From CAYJAZ01 sp964371865 (GTDB lineage: Bacteria; Desulfobacterota; Desulfovibrionia; Desulfovibrionales; Desulfovibrionaceae): a stretch of DNA of 64,000 nt. The DNA lies in NCBI GenBank assembly GCA_964371865.1, contig CAYJOR010000006.1, positions 12,247-76,246 on the forward strand. The letters run 5' to 3'. The notes under the pieces were generated by a model, which worked only from the letters and a program-made list of their open reading frames with translations, made no database searches and was not told where the DNA came from. The position numbers and the translations under genes were made by a program. Below are positions 32,256 through 41,234 of the stretch, piece after piece. How positions within the stretch are numbered: position 1 is the stretch's first letter; each line of letters opens with the position of its first letter.

Positions 32256-33530
32256 TTAGTCAAAAATTCTGTAACAAATTGGTTTTTCAAGTATAAATGA
32301 ATCGATTTGTTCAAGTGATTTTAGTATTGATTTATACATTGCTTTGTGAGTGATAAATACAAGAGGTACTGCGCTATCCTTTTGAGATTTTTGAATAACC
32401 TGCGCAATACTTACGTTTTGATCTGCCAGAGCTCCTGAAATATCACGAAGGACACCCGGATCATCTTTCACCATAAGACGTAGATAATAAGGATAAATAC
32501 TGTTTTCAGAAGAAATTATTTTTGCTTGAGGAAGATTTTGTTCTATATATCCAAAGTTATTTGCATTTCCATTTTTTGCTATAGATAAAATATCGGCTAA
32601 TACGGCTGATGCAGTCGGCAAGGCACCGGCGCCTAATCCATGTAAAAATAACGAACCAACAGCATTTCCCTGCACTCTTATAGCATTATAAGCCCCTTCA
32701 ACTTTCGCAAGTAGATGCTTTTCTTTTACAAGAGCAGGAAATAACCCGGCTTCAATTTTATGATCGATATAGGAAGCTTGTCCAAGTAGTTTGATTTTAT
32801 AACCAAATTCATCTGCAAACTGAATATCCATGCTATTCATTCCACGTACGCCTTCAACTAGAAGCTTTTCAAACGGATATTCCACACCCCAAGCTAAACG
32901 TATGAGAAGATTGAGTTTATGTGCAGCATCATAACCATCTATGTCAAGACTAGGCTCAAATTCAGCATATCCAAGTTCTTGAGCTTGTTTAAGAGCTGAG
33001 TCAAAATCTTTTTTGTGAGTTGTCATTTCAGAAAGAATATAGTTGCTTGTACCATTTAATATGCCTAAAAAGTTTTCAATGAGATTTCCATTTAAGCTTT
33101 CTTTCAAAGTTTGAACGATAGGGATTCCACCTGCAACGGCAGCTTCAAAATTTAAATGAAGATTGTTTTTTGCAGCAAGTTCAAATAATTCATTTCCTTG
33201 TTCGGCTAGTAGTGCTTTATTTGCTGTAACAACTGATTTGTTATTGGAAAGAGCTGAAATAATTGCTTCTTTAGCAGTTGTAGTTCCACCCATGAGTTCA
33301 ATAAAAATGTCAATATCGGGATCTGTTGTGATATCGAGTGGATTTGAAGTAATAGTTGTGGTTTCAGGCAAGTAATTACGTTTTTTTGTAATATCTTTTA
33401 CGCAAACAGTCTTAACTTCAATCGTATGTCCTGTCCTGCGAGCAATTACTTCTTTATTTTTTTCAAGGAGTTCGAGTAAGCCGCCACCAACAACACCAAT
33501 TCCAGCAATACCAAGAGTGAGTTTCTTCAT
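32256..33530 (-). CDS. hom: Homoserine dehydrogenase
   Basis: 424 residues. It reduces aspartate semialdehyde to homoserine for threonine and methionine. Seen are the Rossmann start (LGIAGIGVVGGGLLELLEKN), ELMGGTTTAKEAI, VTANKALLAEQG, AAVAGGIPIVQTLKESL, ILNGTSNYIL, LGYAEFEPSLDIDGYDAAHK and a C-terminal ACT domain (LRLMVKDDPGVLRDISGALA), which usually gives feedback control by threonine. The start has a good ribosome site. It lies between the aminotransferase gene (78 bases upstream) and rsmA (12 bases downstream). Confidence 0.97.
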   Translation of the reverse strand: MKKLTLGIAGIGVVGGGLLELLEKNKEVIARRTGHTIEVKTVCVKDITKKRNYLPETTTITSNPLDITTDPDIDIFIELMGGTTTAKEAIISALSNNKSVVTANKALLAEQGNELFELAAKNNLHLNFEAAVAGGIPIVQTLKESLNGNLIENFLGILNGTSNYILSEMTTHKKDFDSALKQAQELGYAEFEPSLDIDGYDAAHKLNLLIRLAWGVEYPFEKLLVEGVRGMNSMDIQFADEFGYKIKLLGQASYIDHKIEAGLFPALVKEKHLLAKVEGAYNAIRVQGNAVGSLFLHGLGAGALPTASAVLADILSIAKNGNANNFGYIEQNLPQAKIISSENSIYPYYLRLMVKDDPGVLRDISGALADQNVSIAQVIQKSQKDSAVPLVFITHKAMYKSILKSLEQIDSFILEKPICYRIFD

Positions 33531-33564
33531 TAATTCCGCCTTTTATCCAATATTTACTAATAAA

Positions 33565-33596
33565 AGAAGAATTTCTTCTAAAGAAGCAATTCTTCT
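33565..33596 (-). terminator. Possible weak terminator between the aminotransferase gene and hom
   Basis: A 9-bp AT-rich stem (AGAAGAATT with AATTCTTCT) with a further short stem in the loop, in the 78-base gap. The minus-strand tail is T-rich. It may only reduce read-through into hom. Confidence 0.4.
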
Positions 33597-33608
33597 AATT
33601 TTACATAT

Positions 33609-34781
33609 TTAACGATTTATAACTTTTTTCATGTTTTTTACGGCTTGTTTTATGCGTAATTCATTTTCAATAAGAGCTAAACGGACGTGTTGATCGCCGT
33701 AGTTACCAAATCCAATACCGGGTTGAGCTGCAACATGTCCTTCTTGTAAAAGAAGTTTAGAAAATTCCATAGATCCCATATGCTGCATATGTTCAGGAAT
33801 TTTTGCCCAACAGAACATACTTGCTTTTGGAGGAGTAATTTCCCATCCAATTCTGTTCATTCCTTCGCAAAGAACGTCACGTCTTTTTCTATACACTTCA
33901 GAAGTTTCCAGAACTGGTTCGTAAGGTCCATTTAAGCCAACAGTAGCCGCAATTTGTATTGGCTGGAAGATTCCATAGTCAAGGTATGATTTGATTCTTG
34001 TAAGAGCGTGAACTAATTCAGGGTTTCCTAAGCAGAAGCCCATTCGCCAACCAGCCATAGAATAGCCTTTGGTCATAGAATAAAACTCAACACCAACATC
34101 ACATGCGCCTTTAGCTTGTAAAAAGCTTGGAGCTTTATAGCCATCAAACACGAGGTCAGCATATGCTAAGTCATGGATAACCCAGATTTTATGTTCTTTT
34201 GCAAACTCAACAATTTTTTCAAAAAAAGCGATATCTGTTGTTTTTGTAGTTGGGTTATGTGGAAAGTTGATAATTAAAAGTTTAGGTTTTGGCCATGTTT
34301 GTTTAACTGCTGTTTGTAAGTCTTCAAAAAAATCACGATCTTCTGCGATTGGTATACGTCTTACATCAGCACCTGCAATGATTGGTGCATAAACGTGAAT
34401 AGGATATGTTGGATCAGGAGCAAAAACAACGTCGCCGGGTTCAAGCATGGCTAAGCATAGATGAGATAGTCCCTCTTTGGATCCAATAGTGGCAATTGCT
34501 TGAGTCTCTGGATTAAGGTCTACATCATAATGCCTTTTATACCAGTCACATATAGCTTTTCTAAGATTTGGAATACCACGCGAAGCAGAGTACCTATGGT
34601 TAACTTGCTTACTTGAGGCTTCTTTAAGTTTTTCAACAATATGTGGTGGAGTGGCTAAATCTGGATTACCCATACCAAGATCAATAACATCATGATTTTG
34701 TTTACGTAATTCCATTTTTAAATTACTAATAACTGAGAAAGCATAGGGGGGAAGTCTTTTCATTCTTGGAAATTCAAACAT
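33609..34781 (-). CDS. Class I/II PLP aminotransferase (AlaC/YfdZ-like)
   Basis: 390 residues. Type I aminotransferase marks are DLGMGNPDLATPPHIVEKL, YSASRGIPNLRKAI, FAPDPTYPIHVYAPIIAGA, INFPHNPTTKT, HDLAYADLVFDG, the PLP lysine in SMTKGYSMAGWRMGF and VRLALIEN near the end. The sequence is closest in feel to glutamate-pyruvate aminotransferases of the AlaC/YfdZ group and to related LL-diaminopimelate aminotransferases; the exact substrate cannot be read off. Its place ahead of hom suggests aspartate-family or alanine metabolism. It is divergent from recD2. Confidence 0.88.
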   Translation of the reverse strand: MFEFPRMKRLPPYAFSVISNLKMELRKQNHDVIDLGMGNPDLATPPHIVEKLKEASSKQVNHRYSASRGIPNLRKAICDWYKRHYDVDLNPETQAIATIGSKEGLSHLCLAMLEPGDVVFAPDPTYPIHVYAPIIAGADVRRIPIAEDRDFFEDLQTAVKQTWPKPKLLIINFPHNPTTKTTDIAFFEKIVEFAKEHKIWVIHDLAYADLVFDGYKAPSFLQAKGACDVGVEFYSMTKGYSMAGWRMGFCLGNPELVHALTRIKSYLDYGIFQPIQIAATVGLNGPYEPVLETSEVYRKRRDVLCEGMNRIGWEITPPKASMFCWAKIPEHMQHMGSMEFSKLLLQEGHVAAQPGIGFGNYGDQHVRLALIENELRIKQAVKNMKKVINR

Positions 34782-34967
34782 TTTTGCCTCATTTATATTA
34801 TTAAATCAATAAGTTATAAATATCTTTTAAAAGATATTGTAGTTATTGAAAAAGTATAGTAAAAAAAATCCATACAGTAAAGTAAATTATAGTAAAAAAA
34901 TAAATTTTTTTTGAGTTTTGATTATTTACATAATTGTAAAATTTTTTTTGAGTTTTAAGGGATTATA
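34782..34967. promoter_or_regulatory. Divergent promoter region with an 18-bp direct repeat
   Basis: This AT-rich gap separates the aminotransferase gene from recD2. AAATTTTTTTTGAGTTTT occurs twice, at 34902-34919 and 34939-34956, 37 bases apart. The second copy ends 11 bases before the recD2 ATG and abuts its ribosome site (AAGGGA). It could be a recent small duplication or a paired protein site. Confidence 0.4.
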
Positions 34968-37178
34968 ATGTCAAATCTACAAGCATCAATGATAACTACC
35001 GATGATGATACGATTAATTTAAAAGGTACACTTGAACATATCGTCTATACAAATGACGAAAATGGATACTCCGTTCTTCGATTTCGAGTTGATTCAAAGA
35101 AAGATGATACTATTGTTGCTGTTGGAACAATGCTAAAACCACAGATTGGAGCGTTTTTTTCTCTTCAAGGTAGATGGGTGCAACATGCCAAATTTGGTCA
35201 GCAATTTTCTTTTACTAACTATGATGAACAGCGACCTGACAGTCTAGACGGTATACGTATGTTTTTAGCTTCCGGAGTTATAAAAGGTATGGGAGCAAAA
35301 ACAGCAAAAAGAGTTGTGGATTTTTTGGGACTTGATACATTTAAAATTCTTGATACAAACCCTGAAAAACTTCTAGAAATACCTAAAATATCCAAAAAAC
35401 TTGTAAATTCAGTAAAAGATTCTTGGGCTGAACAAACAGGTATACGAGAACTTATGGTAGTTTTGACTCCTCATGGTATAGGGCCTGCGCTTGCTGTTAG
35501 GATTTATCGTCATTATGGGACAAATGCTATTGATATAATAAAAGAAAACCCATACCGCTTAGCGATGGATGTTCACGGAATTGGCTTTGCGACTGCTGAT
35601 CAATTTGCTTTGAGTCTTGGTTTTGATCCAAACTCTGAAGTTCGAGCGCAAGCCGCAACACTATATATGCTTGTTAAATTGACTGATGATGGACATGTTT
35701 ATTATCCAAAAGATAAATTAATTGAAGTAGTTTCATCTAAACTTACTATAGATGAAGGACTTATTGAAGATGCGTTGAAAACTCTAGAAAAAGACGAGCG
35801 CATCGTAACAGAATTTTTTGATGAACATACAGCAATTTATCTTGCTAGATATCATCATTGCGAAACAAAAATATCCTTTTATATGAATAGATTGATGGCA
35901 AATCCTAAAGTTGTTTTCTTCAAAAATTTAGAAAAAGATGTTTCTGATGTTTTGCAATCGCTCCCTATCAAGCTGGCTGAAAAACAACAAGAGGCTGTTT
36001 ACACAGCTGCAAACTCAAAACTTATGATACTTACTGGTGGTCCTGGTACCGGTAAGACTACTATTATAAACGCAATTATTCAAGTTTTCAAAAAAGCTCA
36101 AGCAAAAATCCTTCTTGCTGCACCAACCGGTAGAGCTGCCAAAAGAATGAGCGAAACGACAGGACTTGAGTCAAAGACTATTCACAGACTTTTAGAGTAT
36201 AATCCATCAGAAGACGGTTTTGCTAAAAATGAAAATAATCCTTTAAATTGTTCACTACTTATAATAGATGAAGCCTCTATGGTTGACCTTATTTTAATGT
36301 ATCATTTAGTGAAAGCAATCCCACTTGGCTGCACAGTTATTTTTGTTGGAGATGTAAATCAACTCCCATCAGTAGGTGCGGGTAATGTGCTGCGTGATTG
36401 TATTTACTCAGATGCTATTGAAGTTGTTGAGTTGTCACAAATATTTAGGCAAGCTGCAAAAAGCAACATTATACAAAATGCACATAAAATCAATGAAGGA
36501 ACTGTTCCATCACTTGTAATTGATAAAGAAGGATTATCTGATTTCTACTTCTTTCCTGAAGATGACTCAGAAAAGGCATGTCAAACAGTTGTAGATCTAG
36601 TAACTCATAGAATTTCAAAGAAATATGCGATGAATCCTTTTACTGATATCCAGGTTTTAGCGCCGATGTTAAAAGGCGCAAGTGGAGTAAAAAACCTTAA
36701 TGAACAGCTCCAGCAAGCTTTGAATCCAGAAGGTATTTCAGTACAAAGAGGCGAAAAAACTTTCCGTGTAAATGACAAAGTTATGCAAATAAAGAATAAT
36801 TACGATAAAGATATATATAATGGTGATATAGGTATTATTACTGATATAGATAAAGAAGATCGTAGTCTGCTTATACGTTTTGATGATAGATTTGTACCTT
36901 ATGCGTATGAAGAGTTAGACGAAGTTGTACTCGCATATGCAATTTCGATACATAAATCTCAAGGTGGTGAATATCCTTGTGTAATTGTTCCACTTTTAAT
37001 GTCTCATTATGTAATGCTCCAGCGAAATTTAATTTATACAGCTGTAACTCGTGGTAAAAAATTAGTTGTCATTGTTGGATCTCCAAAGGCGATGACTATG
37101 GCTGTAAAGAATAATACAATTCATAAAAGGTATACGAAGCTTGCCGATAGATTAAAATTAAGTACAGGAACAGAGTAG
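34968..37178 (+). CDS. recD2: RecD2-type ATP-dependent DNA helicase
   Basis: 736 residues, the size of RecD2 (RecD without RecBC). An N-terminal OB-like region (LKGTLEHIVYTNDENGYSVL) and helix-hairpin-helix segments (MGAKTAKRVVDFLG; PHGIGPALAVRIYRHYG; MDVHGIGFATADQFALSLG) precede the superfamily 1 helicase core: Walker A GGPGTGKTTIINAI, APTGRAAKRMSETTG, LLIIDEASMVDL, FVGDVNQLPSVGAGNVL, and the C-terminal AYAISIHKSQGGEYPCVIVP and YTAVTRGKKLVVIVG. It moves 5' to 3' on DNA and supports repair. RecN, RdgC and MutS genes lie within 12 kb. It is single, divergent from the aminotransferase gene. Confidence 0.96.
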   Translation: MSNLQASMITTDDDTINLKGTLEHIVYTNDENGYSVLRFRVDSKKDDTIVAVGTMLKPQIGAFFSLQGRWVQHAKFGQQFSFTNYDEQRPDSLDGIRMFLASGVIKGMGAKTAKRVVDFLGLDTFKILDTNPEKLLEIPKISKKLVNSVKDSWAEQTGIRELMVVLTPHGIGPALAVRIYRHYGTNAIDIIKENPYRLAMDVHGIGFATADQFALSLGFDPNSEVRAQAATLYMLVKLTDDGHVYYPKDKLIEVVSSKLTIDEGLIEDALKTLEKDERIVTEFFDEHTAIYLARYHHCETKISFYMNRLMANPKVVFFKNLEKDVSDVLQSLPIKLAEKQQEAVYTAANSKLMILTGGPGTGKTTIINAIIQVFKKAQAKILLAAPTGRAAKRMSETTGLESKTIHRLLEYNPSEDGFAKNENNPLNCSLLIIDEASMVDLILMYHLVKAIPLGCTVIFVGDVNQLPSVGAGNVLRDCIYSDAIEVVELSQIFRQAAKSNIIQNAHKINEGTVPSLVIDKEGLSDFYFFPEDDSEKACQTVVDLVTHRISKKYAMNPFTDIQVLAPMLKGASGVKNLNEQLQQALNPEGISVQRGEKTFRVNDKVMQIKNNYDKDIYNGDIGIITDIDKEDRSLLIRFDDRFVPYAYEELDEVVLAYAISIHKSQGGEYPCVIVPLLMSHYVMLQRNLIYTAVTRGKKLVVIVGSPKAMTMAVKNNTIHKRYTKLADRLKLSTGTE
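37124..37150 (+). promoter_or_regulatory. Possible intragenic sigma-28-type promoter at the end of recD2
   Basis: TAAAAGGT, 11 bases, then GCCGATAG: 7 of 8 in the -10 box with exact spacing, and TAAA intact in the -35 box. It lies inside the recD2 coding region, about 210 bases before lapA. It may be a chance match in coding sequence. Confidence 0.3.
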
Positions 37179-37361
37179 TTAAGCTAAGTTTCTAAATTAA
37201 TTCTTTTCGTTTTTTTCTGAATTAAGAAAGATTTCCTAGTGCGATACTTTCAATATTTTATAAAATTTTTTATTTAGGCTAAGTTAAAACTTGCGATTTT
37301 AAAAGTTTTATGCTACTACATGAGGGTTATTTTTATAAATTTTTTTCCAGTGAGGGTATTC

Positions 37362-37772
37362 ATGCGTTACTTAAAGGTATTCATTTTAGTAGTTGTCTTC
37401 TTTTTAGTTATGCTTTTCTTCGTACAAAACCAAGCGTCATTTGATGAGCCAGTAGTGCTAACTCTTGATTTAATGTTTGTGCCAGTTATGGAGTCTTTTC
37501 CATTACCGCTTTATAGTATCATGTTGATATGTTTTACATTAGGCGGTTTCTTAGTTCTCTTAATGCTTATGTGGGACAGAGTTTCACTTACTGCAAGATG
37601 CACAACAGCACGCTCAAAAGTTTCAGGTCTTGAAAAGAAACTACAAAAATCTGAAGTTGCTCTTAAACACGCAGTAGATAATGCTGTGAAAAAAGAAGAA
37701 GCTTTAAACGCTCAAGTTGCTGAATTAAAAGCTCAATTAGATTTACAATCAAAACAAGTATCACTTGATTAA
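37362..37772 (+). CDS. LapA-domain (DUF1049) inner-membrane protein
   Basis: About 136 residues. Two hydrophobic segments (MRYLKVFILVVVFFLVMLFF; SIMLICFTLGGFLVLLMLMW) flank FVQNQASFDEPVVLTLDL, the LapA/DUF1049 signature. A charged coiled coil of about 60 residues follows. E. coli LapA works with LapB to control lipopolysaccharide level through LpxC; this is plausible here but LapB is not seen next to it. The open frame begins with an ATG at 37320, but the GAGGG ribosome site sits before 37362, which I prefer as the start. Gap of 118 bases to mutS. Confidence 0.8.
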   Translation: MRYLKVFILVVVFFLVMLFFVQNQASFDEPVVLTLDLMFVPVMESFPLPLYSIMLICFTLGGFLVLLMLMWDRVSLTARCTTARSKVSGLEKKLQKSEVALKHAVDNAVKKEEALNAQVAELKAQLDLQSKQVSLD

Positions 37773-37807
37773 TTCTATTTGCGCATTCAGATATTAAAAA
37801 ACTAGGG

Positions 37808-37840
37808 AAGAATCGAGCTTTTGTTCGGTTCTTTCTTGGT
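37808..37840 (+). terminator. Probable terminator after lapA
   Basis: A 9-bp stem with one G-U pair (AAGAATCGA with TCGGTTCTT), 8-base loop, followed by a broken T-rich tail. It lies between lapA and mutS, which suggests mutS has its own promoter. Confidence 0.5.
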
Positions 37841-37890
37841 TTTTATAAAATAGACGATTAAAACAAAGCTATACAAAACGAGTAAATAAG

Positions 37891-40626
37891 ATGGCAAATC
37901 AAGAAAAATTATCACCTATGTACGAACAATATCTCGCGATAAAAAAAGAATATCCTGAAGGATTTCTGTTCTATCGAATGGGTGATTTTTACGAACTTTT
38001 TTTCGATGATGCCGTGGAAGTTGCACGTGAACTACAGCTAACACTTACAGCACGTTCAAAAGAGTCTAATATACCAATGGCAGGTGTGCCTCATCATGCG
38101 CTTGAAAACTATGCTTCTCAACTTATTGATAGAGGTTTTACCCTTGTTATTTGTGATCAAATTGAAGATCCTAAAACTGCTAAAGGTTTAGTGAAAAGAG
38201 CCGTAACTCGTATAATTACACCTGGAACTATTGTTGAACCAGCAAATCTTAATGCAAAAGAACATAATTACCTAGGTGCATATTTTTATAATCCACAAAC
38301 AGCTCTTTACGCATTTGCTTGGCTTGATGTTTCAACAGGTGACTGGACAGGTTTTGAAAGTCAAAAAGAAAGTGAAGTAACTCAATGGGTTTTGAAGATT
38401 TCACCTCGTGAGCTTTTACTTGCGGATAATGTTCCGCCACCTGCTTTTGTACGTTCTGCTGAAGGAGTGAGAAAAACTTTTCTTCCATTGCGCTCTCATT
38501 TTGATAAATCTAAGTCGATCGACATACTTAAAAGAGTGCAAAACGTTCAAGATATGGCAAGCTTAGGCATAGAAAAAAATACAGAGCTTATGCGATGTCT
38601 TGGAGCTTTGCTTCATTATTTGGAGCAAACTCAAAAACAAAGTATCAATTATTTAAAACCATTTAAACCTCTCCAACTAAAAAAATATATGATAGTTGAC
38701 GAGGTTACAGAAAAAAATCTAGAACTTTTTGTGCGTACCGATGGCAAAAAAGGTAATGGCACAGTTATTCATATTCTTGATGAAAGCATGACTCCAAGCG
38801 GAGGAAGACTTCTTAGCATGCGTCTTCGTCAACCTTTTGGAGAAAAGGAAAGAATACTGTATCAGCAAGAACTTACAAAGTTTTTTGTTGAAAATAATGA
38901 CCTAAGAATATCCTTACGTGAAAAATTACGTACATTTTATGATATCGAAAGATTATCTACAAAAATTCATTTAAATCGAGCACTTCCAAAAGATATGAAA
39001 GCATTAGGGGAGGCACTTTCCCTTCTTCCTGCCCTCCAATCAATTTTCTTTACTCCCCAAGGGTTTAACTCTACAGAAATATTAGGAAAAAGTCAGAAAG
39101 AAATTTTAGAATATCTACCTAGTATGCTTCAAAATATTCTAAAGAATTGGGATTCGATGGAAGATGTGGCAAGCATTCTTCTAAAAGCAATTTCAGATGA
39201 ACCATCACAGAGTATAACCGATGGAAATATTTTTAAAAAAGGCTACAACTCTGAGCTTGATCACTATATTTTATTGATTGAAGATAATCAAGTTTTACTG
39301 AATAATGAACTTCAAAAAGAGCAGGAGCAGTGTAATCTTCCTAAGTTAAAAGTCGGATATAATAGAGTTTTTGGATATTATTACGAACTCTCTAAAACAA
39401 ATATTCCAGCTGATTTGCCTGAACATTTTACAATAAAGCAAACTCTTGGAAATGCTGTTAGATATTCTACGGATGGACTTAAAAAGCTTGAACAAGAAAT
39501 TCTGTCGGCTTCTGAAGTTAGAAAATCCTTAGAGACAAAATTATTTCAACAGCTTAGAGAATATTTATGCACAATTCGCTCACGTCTAATCTTTATGGCT
39601 GATGCAGTTGCACAATTAGATTTATCACAAAGCCTTGCAGAAGTTGCCTGTAAGAATAACTGGGTCTGCCCTGAGCTTGATAATAGTATTAATCTTAGAA
39701 TTACAGATGGTAGACATCCTGTAATAGAGCCATTAATTGGAAGAACTAACTTTGTTCCTAATAGTCTTTCTTTTGATTCAAATAAAAGATTACTTCTCAT
39801 TACCGGTCCTAATATGGCGGGTAAATCGACAATTTTACGACAAACAGCTATAATTGTGCTTCTTGCTCAAATTGGTGCGTATGTACCTGCAACAAAAGCA
39901 GAAATCGGTGTAACTGATAGAATTTTCTCTCGAGTTGGAGCTAGTGATAACCTTGCAAGAGGGCAGAGTACGTTTATGGTTGAAATGATGGAAACAGCTA
40001 GAATTCTTAGACAATCAACAAAGCGATCACTCATTATATTAGATGAAATAGGGCGTGGTACTAGTACCTATGATGGACTTTCGCTCGCTTGGGCAATAGT
40101 TGAAGATTTAACTAAAAAAGAGCATAATTCACCTCGTTCACTTTTCGCAACTCACTATCATGAATTGACTTCTTTGGAAGGAAATCAATATGGTGTCTAC
40201 ACTACGAATGTTGCAATTAGAGAGTGGCAAGGTGAAATTGTGTTTTTACGAAAGCTAATCCCTGGACCAACCGATAAAAGTTATGGTATAGAAGTGGCTA
40301 AACTTGCCGGTATACCATTATCTGTAGTTCAGCGCGCAAAAAACATACTTAAACATTTAGAAAAACACAAAATTGATAACAATACACATCTGTCACCTCT
40401 TTTACAAGAAAAACAAGATATCCTAACTTTGCCGGGTATTGATCTTCCAAAAGAAGAAGTGAAAGATAATAGTTTTATTATGCCGGAAATAAAGGCGCAA
40501 AATCACCCTCTTGTAGAAATTTTATTTGATATAAAACCAGAAGAACTCTCACCTTTACAAGCACTTACACTTATAAATGAGTGGAAAGAACTTTGGGGTA
40601 AAACAAACGAAATTGAAGAAGAATAA
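37891..40626 (+). CDS. mutS: DNA mismatch repair protein MutS
   Basis: 911 residues, slightly longer than most MutS. The mismatch-recognition motif is intact (MGDFYELFFDDA, the FYE near residue 33). Also seen are TPGTIVEP, MTPSGGRLLSMRLRQP and the ATPase: TGPNMAGKSTILRQTA (Walker A), FSRVGASDNLARGQSTFMVE, LIILDEIGRGTSTYDGLSLA and FATHYHELTSL. It binds mispaired bases and recruits MutL. The extra length lies in the C-terminal tail after the ATPase (about 800-911), which ends in a PLVEILFDIKPEELSPLQAL segment usual in the family. mutL is not in the window. A lipoprotein gene follows at 32 bases. Confidence 0.98.
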   Translation: MANQEKLSPMYEQYLAIKKEYPEGFLFYRMGDFYELFFDDAVEVARELQLTLTARSKESNIPMAGVPHHALENYASQLIDRGFTLVICDQIEDPKTAKGLVKRAVTRIITPGTIVEPANLNAKEHNYLGAYFYNPQTALYAFAWLDVSTGDWTGFESQKESEVTQWVLKISPRELLLADNVPPPAFVRSAEGVRKTFLPLRSHFDKSKSIDILKRVQNVQDMASLGIEKNTELMRCLGALLHYLEQTQKQSINYLKPFKPLQLKKYMIVDEVTEKNLELFVRTDGKKGNGTVIHILDESMTPSGGRLLSMRLRQPFGEKERILYQQELTKFFVENNDLRISLREKLRTFYDIERLSTKIHLNRALPKDMKALGEALSLLPALQSIFFTPQGFNSTEILGKSQKEILEYLPSMLQNILKNWDSMEDVASILLKAISDEPSQSITDGNIFKKGYNSELDHYILLIEDNQVLLNNELQKEQEQCNLPKLKVGYNRVFGYYYELSKTNIPADLPEHFTIKQTLGNAVRYSTDGLKKLEQEILSASEVRKSLETKLFQQLREYLCTIRSRLIFMADAVAQLDLSQSLAEVACKNNWVCPELDNSINLRITDGRHPVIEPLIGRTNFVPNSLSFDSNKRLLLITGPNMAGKSTILRQTAIIVLLAQIGAYVPATKAEIGVTDRIFSRVGASDNLARGQSTFMVEMMETARILRQSTKRSLIILDEIGRGTSTYDGLSLAWAIVEDLTKKEHNSPRSLFATHYHELTSLEGNQYGVYTTNVAIREWQGEIVFLRKLIPGPTDKSYGIEVAKLAGIPLSVVQRAKNILKHLEKHKIDNNTHLSPLLQEKQDILTLPGIDLPKEEVKDNSFIMPEIKAQNHPLVEILFDIKPEELSPLQALTLINEWKELWGKTNEIEEE

Positions 40627-40658
40627 ACAATCACTAATTCTAAAAATAAGGAAAATTA

Positions 40659-41093
40659 ATGAAAAAAATTACTATACTTACTTGTCTTAGCATTTTACTT
40701 ATTGCCTGTGGTAAAAAAGGGCTTCCTGAACCTGATTTAATTGAAGATTTGTTTACATGGCAAAATATTTCAGCGGCTTCAATTGAAAACTGTATTTCTG
40801 TTTCAGGTCAACTACAAGGAAATGTTGAAAATGTTATGAGCGTTAATATGGAAGTTCAAGGACTTACTGAGGCCTGTGTGGACTGCTCTTTTGTAGCAGA
40901 AATGAATGAAGTTTATGAACCGCAAGAAATTTTTGATAATAAATCAAACGTGTTTCAGTTAAATTATTGTCCAACACGTGAATATGATGAATATCGCCTA
41001 AGAATTGTTGGAAATAATAAAGTTTTAGGCTTACCACAAGTAACATCTCAAATTATAATTCTCAATACCCTAGAAGTACTAGAAAAAAAATAA
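40659..41093 (+). CDS. Small lipoprotein of unknown function
   Basis: 144 residues. The signal peptide ends in a clear lipobox (LLIACGKKG, cysteine near residue 17), so the mature protein is lipid-anchored. The N-terminus CGKKGLPEPD resembles small lipoproteins found next to lysA or other genes, but the rest is not recognised. Five further cysteines occur, two as CVDC, which may form disulfides. It follows mutS by 32 bases with a ribosome site (AAGGAAAA) and may be on its transcript. Function unknown. Confidence 0.7.
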   Translation: MKKITILTCLSILLIACGKKGLPEPDLIEDLFTWQNISAASIENCISVSGQLQGNVENVMSVNMEVQGLTEACVDCSFVAEMNEVYEPQEIFDNKSNVFQLNYCPTREYDEYRLRIVGNNKVLGLPQVTSQIIILNTLEVLEKK

Positions 41094-41170
41094 TTTTTGT
41101 TGAAAATTCAACACAATTTCTTCATTTAGAAACACACATTAATGATATAAGTTAAAAATAATTGTAGACA

Positions 41171-41195
41171 AAAATATACAGATTGTGTATATTTT
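41171..41195. promoter_or_regulatory. Palindromic site upstream of sodC (possible operator)
   Basis: AAAATATAC and GTATATTTT are perfect complements separated by 7 bases. The site lies 39 bases before the sodC ATG, where a promoter is expected, and could be a repressor or activator site. It does not match a Fur or PerR box that I know. Confidence 0.45.
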
Positions 41196-41234
41196 ATCCA
41201 AACTTGTTTATAAAACTATTTTGGAGGACTTAGA

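Noticed and set aside
40659..41093. Lipoprotein as LptM/YifL
   Set aside because: The CGKKGLP start is similar, but the 125 residues that follow are far longer than LptM and match nothing known.
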